From assembly GCA_027067385.1 (NCBI GenBank), contig JAMOVV010000050.1, forward strand, positions 1 to 50,321: 50,321 nt of DNA, in the 5' to 3' direction. Both the position numbers and the translations under genes were made by a program. This document shows positions 16,665-24,672 of the stretch, one piece after another (the stretch's first letter is position 1; each line of letters opens with the position of its first letter). Below the pieces are notes generated by a model. That model did no database searches. It saw nothing but the letters and a program-made list of their open reading frames with translations, and was not told the origin of the DNA. The stretch is from Desulfarculaceae bacterium (GTDB taxonomy: Bacteria; Desulfobacterota; Desulfarculia; Desulfarculales; Desulfarculaceae).

Positions 16665-17329
16665 TAGATCAAGTCCTCCCTCACTATGCGGCGGGGGCCG
16701 CCGTCGCGCGCGCTACGCCAGTCCTTGGCCGGCATGATCTGCTGGTAGAGGTCGGTGCGGCCCAGGGCCTTGAGCCGGTCCCAGATGAGCTGCCAGGCGC
16801 AGTCCACGTCCGGGGCGATTTCGCACTTGCCGCCGGTGGAGCCGCCGCAGGGGCCGTTGAAGATGCGCTTGGAGCAGCGGGCCACCGGGCAGATGCCGCC
16901 GGTGTAGGCCAGCACGCACTCGCCGCAGCCCTGGCAGCGCTCGGCCCAGACCCCCTGGCGCTCCGAGGCTCCCATGAAGGTGGTGTTGACCATGGGGTAT
17001 ACCGGTTTGTCCAGGTAGCGTCCGGCCACCGTCTGCACCCCGCAGCCGCAGGCCATGGAGCAGACCGCGTCGTATTGGTCTATGGTGCGGGCCAGCTCCT
17101 CCACGTACTCGGGATCGCACTGCCGCTCCAGGGTCATCTCCACCACTTCGAGCTTCTTGCCTTGCTGCAAAGAGCCCATCTGCAGGGCGGAAGCCAGTAT
17201 GCCCACTTCCTTGCGTCCGCCGGCGTAGCAGACCGTGACGCATTCGTTGCACCCCAACAACAGGATTTTGTCGTAGGGGGCCACGTAGCTCATGATCTCC
17301 TGCATGGGCTTGCGTTGAGCTGTGATCAT
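16664..17329 (-). CDS. metV: MetV-like Fe-S partner of methylene-THF reductase
   Basis: 221 residues with the MetV zinc/Fe-S pattern ('methylene-THF reductase C-terminal' family). Cysteine blocks in order are GCNECVTVC (about residue 27), CSMACGCG, CQGCGEC, GGICPVARCSKRIFNGPCGG and GKCEI. In acetogens MetV binds MetF and carries [4Fe-4S] clusters and zinc, passing electrons to the flavin. The ATG at 17329 follows a GGGAG seven bases upstream. The gene lies 11 bases after mvhD and overlaps metF by one base. It is part of the HdrA-MvhD-MetV-MetF set. Confidence 0.9.
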   Translation of the reverse strand: MITAQRKPMQEIMSYVAPYDKILLLGCNECVTVCYAGGRKEVGILASALQMGSLQQGKKLEVVEMTLERQCDPEYVEELARTIDQYDAVCSMACGCGVQTVAGRYLDKPVYPMVNTTFMGASERQGVWAERCQGCGECVLAYTGGICPVARCSKRIFNGPCGGSTGGKCEIAPDVDCAWQLIWDRLKALGRTDLYQQIMPAKDWRSARDGGPRRIVREDLI

Positions 17330-17340
17330 GATCGTCTCCC

Positions 17341-17769
17341 TCAGGCGGCTTTGCCGGTCTTTAGCTTGATGGGGTTGGGTCCCAGGGACCGGATGTGCTC
17401 GGTGAACTCGGCGGCCAGCTCGGCGAACCTCGCGCCCTGGCCGGCGGCCATGTGCACCATCAACACCCGCCCGCCGCCGATGCCGATATCGTCAAGTAGT
17501 CTCCCAACGTATTCCACGCGCTTCTTAGCACGAAGGTTTCCATTGATAAAGTGGCAATCGCCTTCCAGGCATCCGGCCACCAGCACCCCGTCGGCCCCTC
17601 TCTGCAGGGCGCGCATCAGGTGCAGGGTGTCCACCTTGCCGGTGCAGGGCACCCGGATCACCCGCAGGTTGGGCGGATAGCTCAGCCGCAGGGCGCCGGC
17701 CATGTCGGCGGCGGTGTAGGCGCAGTACTCACAGGCGAAAGCCGCCAGTATCGGTTCGAATTGGCTCAT
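17341..17769 (-). CDS. mvhD: MvhD/FlpD-like [2Fe-2S] electron-transfer subunit
   Basis: 142 residues. The family pattern is clear: an N-terminal CEYC pair (FACEYCAYTAADMAG), YPPNLRVIRVPCTGKVD and the GADGVLVAGCLEGDCHF block. MvhD carries a [2Fe-2S] cluster and links hydrogenase or formate dehydrogenase to HdrA in methanogens. In acetogens it is found in the MetFV-HdrABC-MvhD complex. The ATG at 17769 overlaps the HdrA TGA (ATGA). The frame is open far upstream, but that part lies over hdrA and is a shadow. No HdrB, HdrC or hydrogenase gene is next to it, so its electron source is open. Confidence 0.92.
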   Translation of the reverse strand: MSQFEPILAAFACEYCAYTAADMAGALRLSYPPNLRVIRVPCTGKVDTLHLMRALQRGADGVLVAGCLEGDCHFINGNLRAKKRVEYVGRLLDDIGIGGGRVLMVHMAAGQGARFAELAAEFTEHIRSLGPNPIKLKTGKAA

Positions 17770-20700
17770 GAGAGCACTCCTTGCAGCAGGGCCTCCACCC
17801 CGCCTAGTATCTGGTCGTCGCTGAAGCCCTGCAGCTCGATGGCCTTGGCCGGACACTCGGCGGCGCAGACTCCGCAGCCCAGACACTTGTCCGGGTCGAT
17901 CTCGCTGTAGCCGTCGGCGTTGATGAAGGGCACCCCCACCGGACAGGCCCGCACGCACACCAGGCAGGCGGCGCAGAGCTCGGCCTTGACCTTGGCCACC
18001 GAGCCGCTGACGCTGAGGCTCTCCTGGGCCAGCAGGGTGAGCGCCCGGCCGGCGGCGGCCAGGCCCTGGGTGCGGGCCTCGTCCAGGGACTTGGGCGACA
18101 GCAGGGAACCGGCGGCGAAGATGCCCGGGGCCGGGGTGTCCACCGGCCGGACCTTGACGTGCTCCTCCAGCAGGAATCCACCCTCGCCCTGTTGCAGGTG
18201 GAATATCTCGGCCAACTCCTCGGTGGCCTCCTCGTCCACCACCTGCGGAGTGGAGAGCACCAGGGCGCTGGGCTCTACCCGCAGGGGGCGATCCAGCACC
18301 TTGTCGGTGAAGGTGACCGTGAGCTGTTCCCCGTTTAAAGCCACCTGGGGCGGATCGTCGGGGCTGTAGCGCACAAAGAGCACCCCTTGCTCGCGGGCCT
18401 GGCGGTAGAGGTCTTCGGCCCGGTAGGGCATGCGCATGTCGCGGTAGAGCACGATCACCTGGGCGTCGGGCCGCAGCTCCTTGAGCCACAGGGCGTTTTT
18501 CACCGCGCTGCGGCAGCAGATGCGGCCGCAGGCCGGGTTGGCCTGGTTGCGCGAACCCACGCACTGGATCATCACCACGGTGTCGAGCTTGTCGTCGGCG
18601 CCGTCGCCGGCGGCCAGTAGGTCGCCCAGCTCCAGTTGGGTCATCACCCGGGGGTCCCGGCCGTAGAAGAATTCATCGGGCCGGTACTCCTTGCCGCCGG
18701 CGGCCAGGATGGTCACTCCGTGCTCGATCTCCTGGAAATACATGCCCGGGCCGGACTGCACCGAGGTGGTGAAGGCGCCCACCGTGCCGCGGTGTTCCAC
18801 CACCAGGGCGTCGGTGATCACCTGGATGCCTTCATGGTCGGTAACCCGCTGAACCATGTCGTCCAGGAAGGGAGCCACCGGCTGGCCGTCCAGGGTGCGT
18901 TGGGTCTTGCGGGCCAGGCCGCCCAGTTGGGGGGCGCGCTCCACCAGGTATACCTTCTGCCCCTGGTCGGCCAGGGCCAGGGCGGCGCTCATGCCGGCCA
19001 CCCCGCCGCCCACCACCAGGGCGTCGTGGTTGATGCGGCGGCGGTGCTGGCCGATGGGCGTGGCCGCCAGGACCTCGCCCAGGGCGATCTTGATCAGGTC
19101 CACCGCCTTGGCCGTGGCCGCGGCCGGGTCGTCGGCGTGCACCAGGGCCACCTGGTCGCGGATATTGGCCAACGACACCATGGCCCGGTTGAGCCCGGCC
19201 CGGCGCACCGTCTCGGCAAAGAGCCGGCCGTGGGTGCGGGGGCTGTAGCCGGCCACCACCACCCGGTTCAACTCGTGCTCGCCGATGGCGCGTACCAGGT
19301 TGTCCAGGCCGCCGCTGCCCGCGGACAGCTCCAACTCGGCCACGTGGACCACCGAGGGTAAAAAGCGCACCGCCTCACTCACCTGGTCCAGGTCCACCAC
19401 CGAGCGCACGTTGCGTCCCCAGTCGGCGAAGAAAATCCCCACCCGGGGCTCCTGGCCGCTGGTGTCGCGCTCCGGCGGCAGGTCCTCGTCGGCGGCCAAC
19501 ACCCGGGGACGGGCCAGGTCCCCGCTGGCCAGGCAGGCGGCGGCCGAGCCCAGCACGATGGAGTCGGGGATGTCGCGGGGGCCCAGGGCCATGCCGCAGG
19601 CGTAGACGCCCGGGCGGCTGGTGGCCACCGGCCGGAAATCATCGCTGGCCACAAAGCGGTATTGGTCCAGCTCCACCCCCAGCACCTGGGCCAGGGCCGG
19701 GGCGTCGGCCGGGGCGCAGAAGCCGGTGGCCAAAACCACCAGGTCCAGGTGGGCCTCGGTCTGCTGGCCGGCGTCGTCCACGTAGGACAACAGCAGGTCG
19801 CCGGTGGCCTCGTCGCGGGTCACGGTGTGGGGGCGGCAGCGGATGAACTGCACTCCGGACTGGCTCTTAACCCGCTGGTAATATTGCTCGTAGTCCTTGC
19901 CCATGGGCCGCATGTCCATGAAGAATATGGTGGCCTCCAGGTCCTGGGCAAAGTGCTCGGTGGCCCACACCGCCTCCTTCATGGCGAACATGCAGCACAC
20001 CGACGAGCAGTAGGGGTTGCCCGGCTCCTGCATGGTGCGGCTGCCGGCGCACTGGATCCAGCCGATGCGCTGGGGCCGCTTGCCGTCGCTGGGGCGCACG
20101 AACTCGCCGGCGCTGGGACCGGCCGGCGACATAATGCGCTCCAGCTCCAGGCTGGTGATCACGTCGTCGAACACGCCGTAGCCGTAGGATTCGGCCAGGG
20201 CCGAGGCGTCAAACATCTCGGCCCCGGTGGCCAGGATCACCGATCCCACCTCCACGGACGTGGACTGGACCGCCTGGTCCAGGACGATGGCGTCGGGCTC
20301 GCAGACCTCCAGGCACTTGCCGCAGTCGGTGCACTTGTCCCGGTCGATGGAAAAGGCGGTGGGCACCGCCTGGGGATAGCGCATGCAGGTGGGCGACTGG
20401 TGGTCCAGGCCGGGGGTGAAGATCACCGCGCCCTCGTCGCAGGCCTCCAGGCAGGCGCCGCAGGCGCTGCAACGGGTGATGTCGATGTAGCGCGGGGTGG
20501 TCTCCAAGAGGGCGGTGAAGGCGCCGGGCTCGCCCGCGAGCTTGGTGATGGTGGTCAGCGGCAGCACCTGGATGTCCAGGGCCTCGGCGCTGGGGACCGA
20601 TTCGGGCCGCAGGTAGCAGATCTGGCAGTCGTTGGTGGGGAACTGCCGGTCCAGCAGGGGAACGAAGCCGCCCAAGGCCGGCGCTTTGTCGATCACGTAT

Positions 20701-20807
20701 ACCCGGCGGCCGGCCTCGGCCAGGTCCAGGGAGGCCTTTATGCCGGCGATGCCGCCGCCGATGACCAGCACCGAGTTGGCGGGCTGGGAGCTATGGTTGT
20801 CGGCCAT
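17766..20807 (-). CDS. hdrA: Double-module HdrA-like iron-sulfur flavoprotein
   Basis: About 1013 residues, roughly one and a half HdrA units. Module 1 begins directly with the FAD motif VLVIGGGIAGIKASL. It contains FPTNDCQICY, ferredoxin motifs CSACGACLEAC (about 112) and CTDCGKCLEVC (about 158), and YCSSVCCMFAMKEA. Module 2 begins near residue 480 with an HdrA N-terminal-type domain (RVGIFFADWGRNV), then FAD motif DALVVGGGVAGMSAAL (about 592), IQCVGSR with CGRICCRSAVKNA, and a C-terminal ferredoxin (CAACLVCVRACP, CLGCGVCAAECP). The domain at 480 has lost the Cys residues usual in HdrA (CxCG is ADWG here). The start is ATG 20807; a GTG at 20819 is an alternative. It is likely a bifurcation or confurcation hub. 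Confidence 0.88.
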   Translation of the reverse strand: MADNHSSQPANSVLVIGGGIAGIKASLDLAEAGRRVYVIDKAPALGGFVPLLDRQFPTNDCQICYLRPESVPSAEALDIQVLPLTTITKLAGEPGAFTALLETTPRYIDITRCSACGACLEACDEGAVIFTPGLDHQSPTCMRYPQAVPTAFSIDRDKCTDCGKCLEVCEPDAIVLDQAVQSTSVEVGSVILATGAEMFDASALAESYGYGVFDDVITSLELERIMSPAGPSAGEFVRPSDGKRPQRIGWIQCAGSRTMQEPGNPYCSSVCCMFAMKEAVWATEHFAQDLEATIFFMDMRPMGKDYEQYYQRVKSQSGVQFIRCRPHTVTRDEATGDLLLSYVDDAGQQTEAHLDLVVLATGFCAPADAPALAQVLGVELDQYRFVASDDFRPVATSRPGVYACGMALGPRDIPDSIVLGSAAACLASGDLARPRVLAADEDLPPERDTSGQEPRVGIFFADWGRNVRSVVDLDQVSEAVRFLPSVVHVAELELSAGSGGLDNLVRAIGEHELNRVVVAGYSPRTHGRLFAETVRRAGLNRAMVSLANIRDQVALVHADDPAAATAKAVDLIKIALGEVLAATPIGQHRRRINHDALVVGGGVAGMSAALALADQGQKVYLVERAPQLGGLARKTQRTLDGQPVAPFLDDMVQRVTDHEGIQVITDALVVEHRGTVGAFTTSVQSGPGMYFQEIEHGVTILAAGGKEYRPDEFFYGRDPRVMTQLELGDLLAAGDGADDKLDTVVMIQCVGSRNQANPACGRICCRSAVKNALWLKELRPDAQVIVLYRDMRMPYRAEDLYRQAREQGVLFVRYSPDDPPQVALNGEQLTVTFTDKVLDRPLRVEPSALVLSTPQVVDEEATEELAEIFHLQQGEGGFLLEEHVKVRPVDTPAPGIFAAGSLLSPKSLDEARTQGLAAAGRALTLLAQESLSVSGSVAKVKAELCAACLVCVRACPVGVPFINADGYSEIDPDKCLGCGVCAAECPAKAIELQGFSDDQILGGVEALLQGVLS

Positions 20808-20848
20808 GGGAATTCTCACTTAAATAATAGAGTTCAAGGGCCGCATAA

Positions 20849-21721
20849 TTACTTCTGAAGCGCATCGAGAATATCGGGCAGGCGCTTTTCCCAGCCGGTG
20901 GTAACCAGCAGGGCGCCGCCGCACAACGGCCGCAAGCCGTCGACCGTCTCGGCCGCGATCTTGACGCACTCGTCGGGCCGGTTGCTGGCCTGGCGGATGC
21001 GCGCGATGGTCTCTTCCCTGATGTTCATGCCCGGCAGGTTCTGGTTGATGTAGCGGGCCATGCCCACGCTCTTGAGCAGCAGCACCGAGGCGATCACCGG
21101 CGCTCCGAGATCACCGGCCTTTTGCATGAAGGCCCCGAAGTCGTCCAGGGCAAATACCGGCGGAGCCACCAGGAAGGCCGCACCGCTATCCACCGCCGCC
21201 TTGGCCTCGCCGATGCGCACCTGGGCCTCGGCCTGGTCGGCCCAGGGCTCGATGCGCGCCCCGGCGCAGAACTTGGGCGCGCCCTTGAGTTCCATGCCGG
21301 CCAGGTCCTTGCCCTGGCCCAGGCTCTGGGCCGCCTCCAGGAATTGGGCCGGCGTGAGATCGCCCACCGCCTTGGCCTCCAGGTGGTCGCCCATCTCGAT
21401 GGGCTCACCGGCCACGGCCATGACGTTGGCCACACCCAGCACGTGGGCGGCCAGGAGGTCACCTTGCAGGGCCAGGCGGTTGCGGTCGCGGCAGGAGAAC
21501 TGCACGATGGGATCGAGCCCCTGCTGCTTGAGCGTCACCGCCCCGCCCAGGGCCGAAAGACGCATTACCGCGTGGCTCAAGTCCGGGACCAAGACCGCGT
21601 CCACCCGCCCCTTGATGTGGTTGGCGTTGGCCACGAAGCCGGAGAGGTCCACCCCCTTGGGGGTCTCCATCTCGGCGATGAGGATAAAGTCCTTGCTACC
21701 TAGGGTGTCTGCGAAGCCCAT
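20849..21721 (-). CDS. Second, divergent MetF-like protein
   Basis: 290 residues of the methylenetetrahydrofolate reductase fold. The block SCRDRNRLALQGDLLAAHVLG matches the folate-binding motif of the other MetF, while the catalytic region differs (IAEMETPKG here, VTGEVGPPRG there). LKSVGMARYINQNLPGMNI parallels LKSAGMARYMASKVPGMDV in the paralogue. It is the first gene of the ten-gene operon, 41 bases ahead of hdrA. The start is ATG 21721, with a GGAAGGA site about 6 bases upstream. It may reduce methylene-THF with a different partner or act on another C1-pterin. No THF-versus-pterin call can be made by eye. Confidence 0.85.
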   Translation of the reverse strand: MGFADTLGSKDFILIAEMETPKGVDLSGFVANANHIKGRVDAVLVPDLSHAVMRLSALGGAVTLKQQGLDPIVQFSCRDRNRLALQGDLLAAHVLGVANVMAVAGEPIEMGDHLEAKAVGDLTPAQFLEAAQSLGQGKDLAGMELKGAPKFCAGARIEPWADQAEAQVRIGEAKAAVDSGAAFLVAPPVFALDDFGAFMQKAGDLGAPVIASVLLLKSVGMARYINQNLPGMNIREETIARIRQASNRPDECVKIAAETVDGLRPLCGGALLVTTGWEKRLPDILDALQK

Positions 21722-22077
21722 CAGTAATCCTTCCCTTGAGGCCGCGTTTGTCGGTATCGGCCGTGGCCGCCGGCCCCGAAAACAGGCCGTGGCGCCGCCA
21801 AGGTCGAACACCCAGGGCCCTACTAGGAAAATATTCAAAGTTTCCAGGGGTTAGGGGCCAAACTCCCTCCCCCTCGATTTTTGCACGGGTAAATTGATAA
21901 CTCTATTTGTGCAAACACGCAAGCGGTTTTGTGATTATTTTAACAAATGATGACTAAGGCCATTACACCTATATAAGTTATCGGAATTATGGAAAACTCG
22001 CGTTCGCTTCTTGCCGGGCGGGTGACATGGTATGCTAATCCAGGTACCTGGGCGTTTTTTTAATCGGGAGACAGAAC
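21722..22077. promoter_or_regulatory. AT-rich divergent control region with a TTTGCAC/GTGCAAA inverted repeat
   Basis: This 356-base region separates the start of the ten-gene minus-strand operon from the plus-strand CBS gene. About 21870-22010 is far more AT-rich than the surrounding DNA. Within it, TTTGCAC (21880-21886) and GTGCAAA (21909-21915) form a perfect 7-base inverted repeat with a 22-base gap, a plausible operator. A weak candidate plus-strand promoter is TTGCCG (22011-22016) with GCTAAT 17 bases on, and a GGGAG site precedes ATG 22078. No clear minus-strand promoter was found by eye. No gene is visible. Confidence 0.5.
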
Positions 22078-23136
22078 ATGGTCCTGATTTTGGCAGGGGT
22101 GGTGACGCTGGCCGTTTTAATCTCGGCGGGTTGTTCGCTTTTGGAATCGGTGCTGTATTCCACGCGGCGCATAACCTTGCAGGCCGGACTCCAGCAAGGC
22201 GACCGCATGGCGGTGATGATGCAGCGGCTCAAGGCCGACGTGGACGGCCCCCTGTCGGCCATCTTGATCCTCAACACGGTGGCCAACACCGCCGGTGCGG
22301 CGGTGGCCGGTTGGGCCGCCGGCCAGGTGTGGGGGGCCGGTTCGCTGTGGATATTTTCCCTGGCCTTCACCCTGGCCATCCTGCTTTTTTCCGAGATCAT
22401 ACCCAAGACGGTGGGGGCGGTGTATTGGCGCGCGCTGTGGCGGGGCACCGTGTATCCCCTACAGGCCATGGTGTGGTTGCTCTATCCCCTGATTGTCCTC
22501 ACCCGGGCGGTGACCCGTCTCATCACCGGGCGTCAGGGTCCCGGCGGCCGAGTGAGCGAAGACGAGATTCTGGCCGCGGTCCAACTGGGCGAGCAGGGCG
22601 GCGAGATCAGCGAGATGGAGCATCGGCTCATTCGCAACATCATCAACCTGGAGGAGGTTCGGGCCGCTGACATCATGACCCCGCGCACGGTCTTGCTGGC
22701 GGTGGACGGCCGGCTCACGGTGGGCCAGGTGGGGCGCGAGGCCGCCCGGTGGCCCTTCAGCCGGGTGCCGGTATACCAAGGCCGTCTGGACCAAGTAGTG
22801 GGCTATGTGCTGCGCTACGAGGTGATGGAACGCGCCCTGGACCCGGACCACGGTGACACCCGCTTGTCCGAACTGGCCAAGCCCTTGCACTTCGTTCCCG
22901 GCTCGGCCAACGCCCTTAATCTGCTCAGCTCCTTTTTGCGCCGCGGCCAACACATGTTCATGGTGGTCGACGAGTACGGCGGGATCATGGGGGTGGTGAC
23001 CTTGGAGGACGTGTTGGAGAGCCTGGTGGGCTCGGAGATCGTGGACGAGTCGGACCAGATCGTGGACTTGCAGGAGTTGGCCCGGCTGCGGGGAAGGGCC
23101 AAGCTGGCTTCGGAGCTGGAGGATTCAGATGAGTGA
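22078..23136 (+). CDS. CNNM/CorC-like membrane protein with CBS pair
   Basis: 352 residues. The N-terminal CNNM (DUF21) transmembrane domain (about residues 1-150) has three or four hydrophobic helices and the motif FSEIIPKTVG. A pair of CBS domains follows (about 185-325), with ADIMTPRTVLLAVDG and VVDEYGGIMGVVTLEDVLESLVG. The C-terminal CorC_HlyC domain of full-length family members is missing: the protein ends about 25 residues after the second CBS. Relatives are linked to Mg2+ or Co2+ efflux. A hemolysin role in the old family name is not supported. A GGGAG lies seven bases before the ATG. The last eight bases overlap the next gene. Confidence 0.9.
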   Translation: MVLILAGVVTLAVLISAGCSLLESVLYSTRRITLQAGLQQGDRMAVMMQRLKADVDGPLSAILILNTVANTAGAAVAGWAAGQVWGAGSLWIFSLAFTLAILLFSEIIPKTVGAVYWRALWRGTVYPLQAMVWLLYPLIVLTRAVTRLITGRQGPGGRVSEDEILAAVQLGEQGGEISEMEHRLIRNIINLEEVRAADIMTPRTVLLAVDGRLTVGQVGREAARWPFSRVPVYQGRLDQVVGYVLRYEVMERALDPDHGDTRLSELAKPLHFVPGSANALNLLSSFLRRGQHMFMVVDEYGGIMGVVTLEDVLESLVGSEIVDESDQIVDLQELARLRGRAKLASELEDSDE

Positions 23137-24496
23137 TCGTGACTTTGACCTGTTGGTGCTTGGCGGCGGGGGCAGCGCGGGGTTCACCGCGGCCACCACG
23201 GCCATGAAGACCGGGGCCCGGGTGGGTATGGTGGAGGCGGTGCGCCTGGGCGGGCTGTGCATTCTGGCCGGGTGCATGCCTTCCAAGACCCTGCTGCACG
23301 AGGCGGCCCAGCGCCGGGCTGCCGGTCGGGCTAACCCGGCTGGACACGCCGAGGTGTTGGCCCGCAAGCGCGAGGTGGTGGGCTACCTGGCCGGCAGCCG
23401 CGAGCGGGCGGTGGCGGCCAAGCAGCAAAAGGGTCTCGAGGTGATCATGGGGCGCGCCGCCTTTGTGGACCCCCACGCGGTGGAGGTCGACGGCCGGCGG
23501 ATCACGGCCGACAAGTTCATGGTGGCCACCGGCAGCAACGAGATCATCCCGCCGGTGGAGGGCCTGGCCGAGACCGGGTTCATCACCAGCGGCGATTTCC
23601 TGGACCTGGGGTCTCTGCCCGGGTCCCTGGTGGTGCTCGGCGGCGGGGCCATCGCCCTGGAGCTGGCCCAATACGCGGTGCGCATGGGGGTGCAAACCAC
23701 CCTGGTGCAACGCAGCGACCACGTGCTGAGCAAGGAAGACCCGCGGGTGGGCCAGTTGATCGCCGAGGCCCTGGCCGAAGAAGGCCTACGGGTGCTCACC
23801 GGCACCAAGCTCATCCGGGTGGTCTCCGAGGGCGGGGCCAAGCAGGTGGTGCTGGAGCACGCGGGCGCGGAGGTGAGTGTTAGCGCCGAGGAGATACTGG
23901 TGGCCCTGGGACGGCGGCCCCACAGCCAGGGGTTGAACCTGGAGGCGGCCGGGGTGGCCACCGAGCGCGGCGCGGTGCGGGTGAACCGCTACATGCAGAC
24001 CAGCGCGGAGCACATCTTCGCCGGCGGCGATGTCACCGGGGTGAGCATGATCGTCAACCTGGCCATCGTGCAGGGCAAGACCGCGGGCTACAACGCCACC
24101 CATGCCCAGATGCGCGAGGTGGACGACGCGGTGGTGCCGCGCGCCGTGTTCACCGATCCCCAGTTCGCCCGGGTGGGGCTCAACGCGGCCGAGGCGGCCG
24201 CCGCGGGCATAGCGTGCGTGGAGGCCGAGTTCAACCTCGGTTCCATGGGGGTGGCGCGCACCTACCCCGAGCCCATACGGGGCTTTATCACCATGCGGGC
24301 GGCGGTGGACGACGGCCGCTTGGTGGGGGCCGAGCTGGTGGCGCCCGAGGCCAGCCTGATGATCCATGACGTGGCCGTGGCCATGCGCCTGGGGGCCGGG
24401 CCCGGGGCCATCGCCGATGTGCCCTACATCCATCCCTGCCTGGCCGAGGCGACCAACTTTTGCGCCGAGCGGCTGGTGCGCAAGCTGGGGCGATAA
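23129..24496 (+). CDS. FAD-dependent pyridine nucleotide-disulfide reductase (dihydrolipoamide dehydrogenase/MerA-like)
   Basis: 455 residues, a class I flavoprotein disulfide reductase. Its parts in order are FAD motif LLVLGGGGSAGFTAA, redox-active disulfide GGLCILAGCMPSK (C-x4-C), NAD(P) motif LVVLGGGAIALELAQYA, second FAD motif HIFAGGDVTG and a C-terminal dimerisation domain. The C-terminal active-site region is YIHPCLAE, where the catalytic-base His is kept but the usual HPT is HPC. Together with the MK-type N-terminus (no MerA-like heavy-metal domain), this suggests a branch of unknown disulfide substrate. Coenzyme A disulfide, lipoamide or a low-molecular-weight thiol are options. It overlaps the CBS gene, so they form an operon. 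Confidence 0.88.
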   Translation: MSDRDFDLLVLGGGGSAGFTAATTAMKTGARVGMVEAVRLGGLCILAGCMPSKTLLHEAAQRRAAGRANPAGHAEVLARKREVVGYLAGSRERAVAAKQQKGLEVIMGRAAFVDPHAVEVDGRRITADKFMVATGSNEIIPPVEGLAETGFITSGDFLDLGSLPGSLVVLGGGAIALELAQYAVRMGVQTTLVQRSDHVLSKEDPRVGQLIAEALAEEGLRVLTGTKLIRVVSEGGAKQVVLEHAGAEVSVSAEEILVALGRRPHSQGLNLEAAGVATERGAVRVNRYMQTSAEHIFAGGDVTGVSMIVNLAIVQGKTAGYNATHAQMREVDDAVVPRAVFTDPQFARVGLNAAEAAAAGIACVEAEFNLGSMGVARTYPEPIRGFITMRAAVDDGRLVGAELVAPEASLMIHDVAVAMRLGAGPGAIADVPYIHPCLAEATNFCAERLVRKLGR

Positions 24497-24520
24497 CCCG
24501 GCTGGCGTGGCGCCGGCATG

Positions 24521-24672
24521 GTCGGCGTTGGTTCTTTAGCCTGCGGTACGGCCCCTATGGCTACCGTGGCTCACGGCGCTGTAACGTTGAACCTGGGTGG
24601 TCGGTGGCAATCGAAGGCCGACGTTGGCCCTTTAGCCTGCGGCACGGCCCCTATGCCTACCGTGGCTCACGG
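24521..24672. repeat. Two-copy direct repeat (96-base period) between convergent genes
   Basis: Positions 24521-24576 and 24617-24672 are near-identical 56-base copies (a few substitutions). Each includes TTTAGCCTGCGG, GGCCCCTAT, CTACCGTGG and the small hairpin CCGTG-GCT-CACGG. The copies lie between convergent genes. The second copy supplies the last four codons and stop of the TPR gene. It could be a REP-like element or a remnant of one. It has too few copies to be a CRISPR array. Apart from the repeat, 24497-24656 shows no gene. Confidence 0.75.

Noticed and set aside
22043-22065. CCAGGTACCTGG followed by Ts as a terminator
   Set aside because: The palindrome allows only a 4-base stem, and it sits just before a gene start and not after a gene.
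24521-24672. Two-copy repeat as a CRISPR array
   Set aside because: It has only two copies, with divergent substitutions, and no cas genes are in view.
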